Assembly: GCA_937954195.1 (NCBI GenBank)
Contig: CALFYR010000333.1
Coordinates: 1 to 5,892, forward strand
Direction: 5' to 3'
Length of the DNA: 5,892 bases
Source of the DNA: an uncultured Dehalococcoidia bacterium
GTDB taxonomy: Bacteria; Chloroflexota; Dehalococcoidia; Tepidiformales; Tepidiformaceae
Position 1 is the stretch's first letter. Every line of letters starts with the position of its first letter. Shown here one piece after another: positions 5,133-5,892 of the stretch. The translations under genes and the position numbers were made by a program. The notes below the pieces were generated by a model. The model was not told the DNA's origin, made no database searches, and saw only the letters and a program-made list of their open reading frames with translations.

Positions 5133-5450
5133 GTGTCAGACGACCGCATCCGGCTTGTGGAGGTGCTCACAACCGCCTCGGCCGTTGCCAACTTTCTCGG
5201 TGAGACGAACGTCTCTGTTGCTCACCTGCTTACGTCACTCCAGATCCTGAAGGGAGAGGCAAGCATGGAGGACCTGGGTCGGCCCGTCTCTCCGCTCGTT
5301 CCGCGCACCGGTTCCCCCGGTTCGACGCCGGAGGCCCGGGCGTTCGCCCAGCGGTGGTACCAATCGGTGGGTGGCGACCCGCACGCGGCGCTCACCCCTG
5401 CCCAGGTGGAGCAGATGGAGCGCGAGCTTCAGCCTTCCCTTCCGAACTGA
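5133..5450 (+). CDS. Small hypothetical protein downstream of MarR
   Basis: I do not recognise this protein. A start at GTG 5133 gives 105 residues and lies four bases after the MarR stop. A longer reading from ATG 5028 would overlap MarR by about 100 bases with an Arg/Ser-rich leader typical of out-of-frame sequence, so it is rejected. No Shine-Dalgarno is visible, which suggests translation coupled to MarR. Residues 5-39 look helical, with FLGETNVSVAHLLTSLQILKG at 21-41. The V-x-V-x-HLL-x-x-L pattern is weakly like the helix pair of Clp N-terminal (R) domains, but one half-repeat is too little to call. Residues 50-66 are rich in Pro, Ser and Gly and are probably a flexible linker. The C-terminus has two short helices (PEARAFAQRWYQSV, 66-79, and TPAQVEQMERELQ, 88-100). 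There is no signal peptide and no membrane segment. Confidence 0.65.
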   Translation: MSDDRIRLVEVLTTASAVANFLGETNVSVAHLLTSLQILKGEASMEDLGRPVSPLVPRTGSPGSTPEARAFAQRWYQSVGGDPHAALTPAQVEQMERELQPSLPN

Positions 5451-5456
5451 TTTGCG

Positions 5457-5485
5457 TTGCCCGGTGCGCGCGGTGGCCGGATAGT
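5457..5485 (+). promoter_or_regulatory. Predicted promoter of the prepilin peptidase gene, possibly giving a leaderless mRNA
   Basis: TTGCCC (5457-5462) and GATAGT (5480-5485) are separated by exactly 17 bases. An overlapping TANNNT reading, TAGTCT, lies at 5482-5487. The -10 ends four to six bases before the ATG at 5492, so transcription would start at or next to the start codon. No Shine-Dalgarno precedes this ATG, which fits a leaderless message. Confidence 0.4.
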
Positions 5486-5491
5486 CTCGCG

Positions 5492-5892
5492 ATGGACACA
5501 GTGGCAATGGCAGGAGCGGGCGTGATTGGCGTGGTCCTTGGGGCCATCTACCCGCGGTTCCAGCACCATCTCTACCGGGAGGAGGAGTTCCGAACGAATC
5601 CCGTGCGCGGGGGAGCGCTCCTGACGCTCCAGGTGTTCTGCGCGGTGGCGGCGGGTGCCATTGGAGTCCTCGCTTTTCGGCCGGATCACTACGAATTCGG
5701 GCCCGCACTACTGACCTTCGGGTTCGGCCTGGTGATGGTGGCGCTTTCGAGCACCGATTTCGAGCGGCGACGCATCCCCAATCGACTCACGTATCCCGCG
5801 ATCGTCCTCGCGGCGGTCTTTGCCTGGGCGTGGCCCGACCGTTCGTGGGAGGACGGCCTCTGGGGCGGGGTCGCGGCACTGGCAATCGCCGT
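5492..5892 (+). CDS. A24-type prepilin peptidase (type IV pilin / type II secretion leader peptidase), 3' partial
   Basis: The frame is open from ATG 5492 to the window end (133 residues, no stop). It cleaves leader peptides of type IV pilin-like proteins in the cytoplasmic membrane. The signature is STDFERRRIPNRLTYP at residues 87-102. Asp89 is the first of the two catalytic aspartates, followed by the IPN-x-LT motif typical of the family. The second Asp, in the GxGD motif, would lie beyond the window. Hydrophobic segments are at about 3-21, 42-62, 70-87, 103-114 and 122 onward. The Cys-containing N-terminal methylation domain of PilD-type enzymes is absent, with only a short cytoplasmic loop (22-40). 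It is therefore a peptidase-only form, as in many archaeal, actinobacterial and Chloroflexota enzymes. A GTG at 5522 has an AGGAG five bases upstream (5512-5516), but starting there would cut most of the first membrane helix, so ATG 5492 is preferred. Confidence 0.85.
   Translation, partial: MDTVAMAGAGVIGVVLGAIYPRFQHHLYREEEFRTNPVRGGALLTLQVFCAVAAGAIGVLAFRPDHYEFGPALLTFGFGLVMVALSSTDFERRRIPNRLTYPAIVLAAVFAWAWPDRSWEDGLWGGVAALAIA

Overview
The window is a GC-rich, densely coding bacterial chromosomal segment: eight protein genes, no RNA genes, no mobile elements, and no gap longer than about 170 bases. High GC at third codon positions, GTG starts, clear Shine-Dalgarno sites and the mix of families fit Chloroflexota (Dehalococcoidia-like) or Actinomycetota. 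This assignment is an inference from style and not from a marker gene. Both ends are cut: the first gene lacks its 5' part and the last lacks its 3' part.

Layout. Bases 2-352 (+) encode the C-terminal cofactor module of a thiamine-diphosphate enzyme of the acetolactate synthase / benzoylformate decarboxylase superfamily. Five bases later comes a DUF1801 (YdhG/Fra-like) protein (358-756, +). A small unrecognised protein with its own promoter and a strong Shine-Dalgarno follows (809-1096, +). It runs tail-to-tail, with six bases between, into a complete copper/TPQ primary-amine oxidase on the minus strand (1103-3034). Upstream of the oxidase is a 117-base spacer. It packs the terminator of the next gene, a predicted promoter and three overlapping inverted repeats. 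Beyond it lies a 441-residue bacterial-luciferase-like (LLM) flavin-dependent oxidoreductase, also minus strand (3152-4477).

A 168-base divergent control region separates the LLM gene from a MarR-family regulator (4646-5128, +). The regulator is followed four bases later by a 105-residue unrecognised protein (GTG start at 5133). Last is a truncated A24-type prepilin peptidase (5492 to the window end) whose -10 box sits so close to the ATG that the mRNA may be leaderless.

How the genes may work together. The MarR gene is divergent from the LLM oxidoreductase, a common regulator/target layout. The amine oxidase converts primary amines to aldehyde, ammonia and hydrogen peroxide. The LLM enzyme would use reduced flavin and O2 or another acceptor such as F420. 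The TPP enzyme handles 2-keto acids. A small catabolic neighbourhood for (aromatic) amines is conceivable but not shown by the sequence. I did not find a clearly novel multi-gene system. The most interesting items are the overlapping palindromes on the amine-oxidase promoter, that enzyme's Cys-rich tail, the LLM/MarR control region, and the small protein coupled to MarR.
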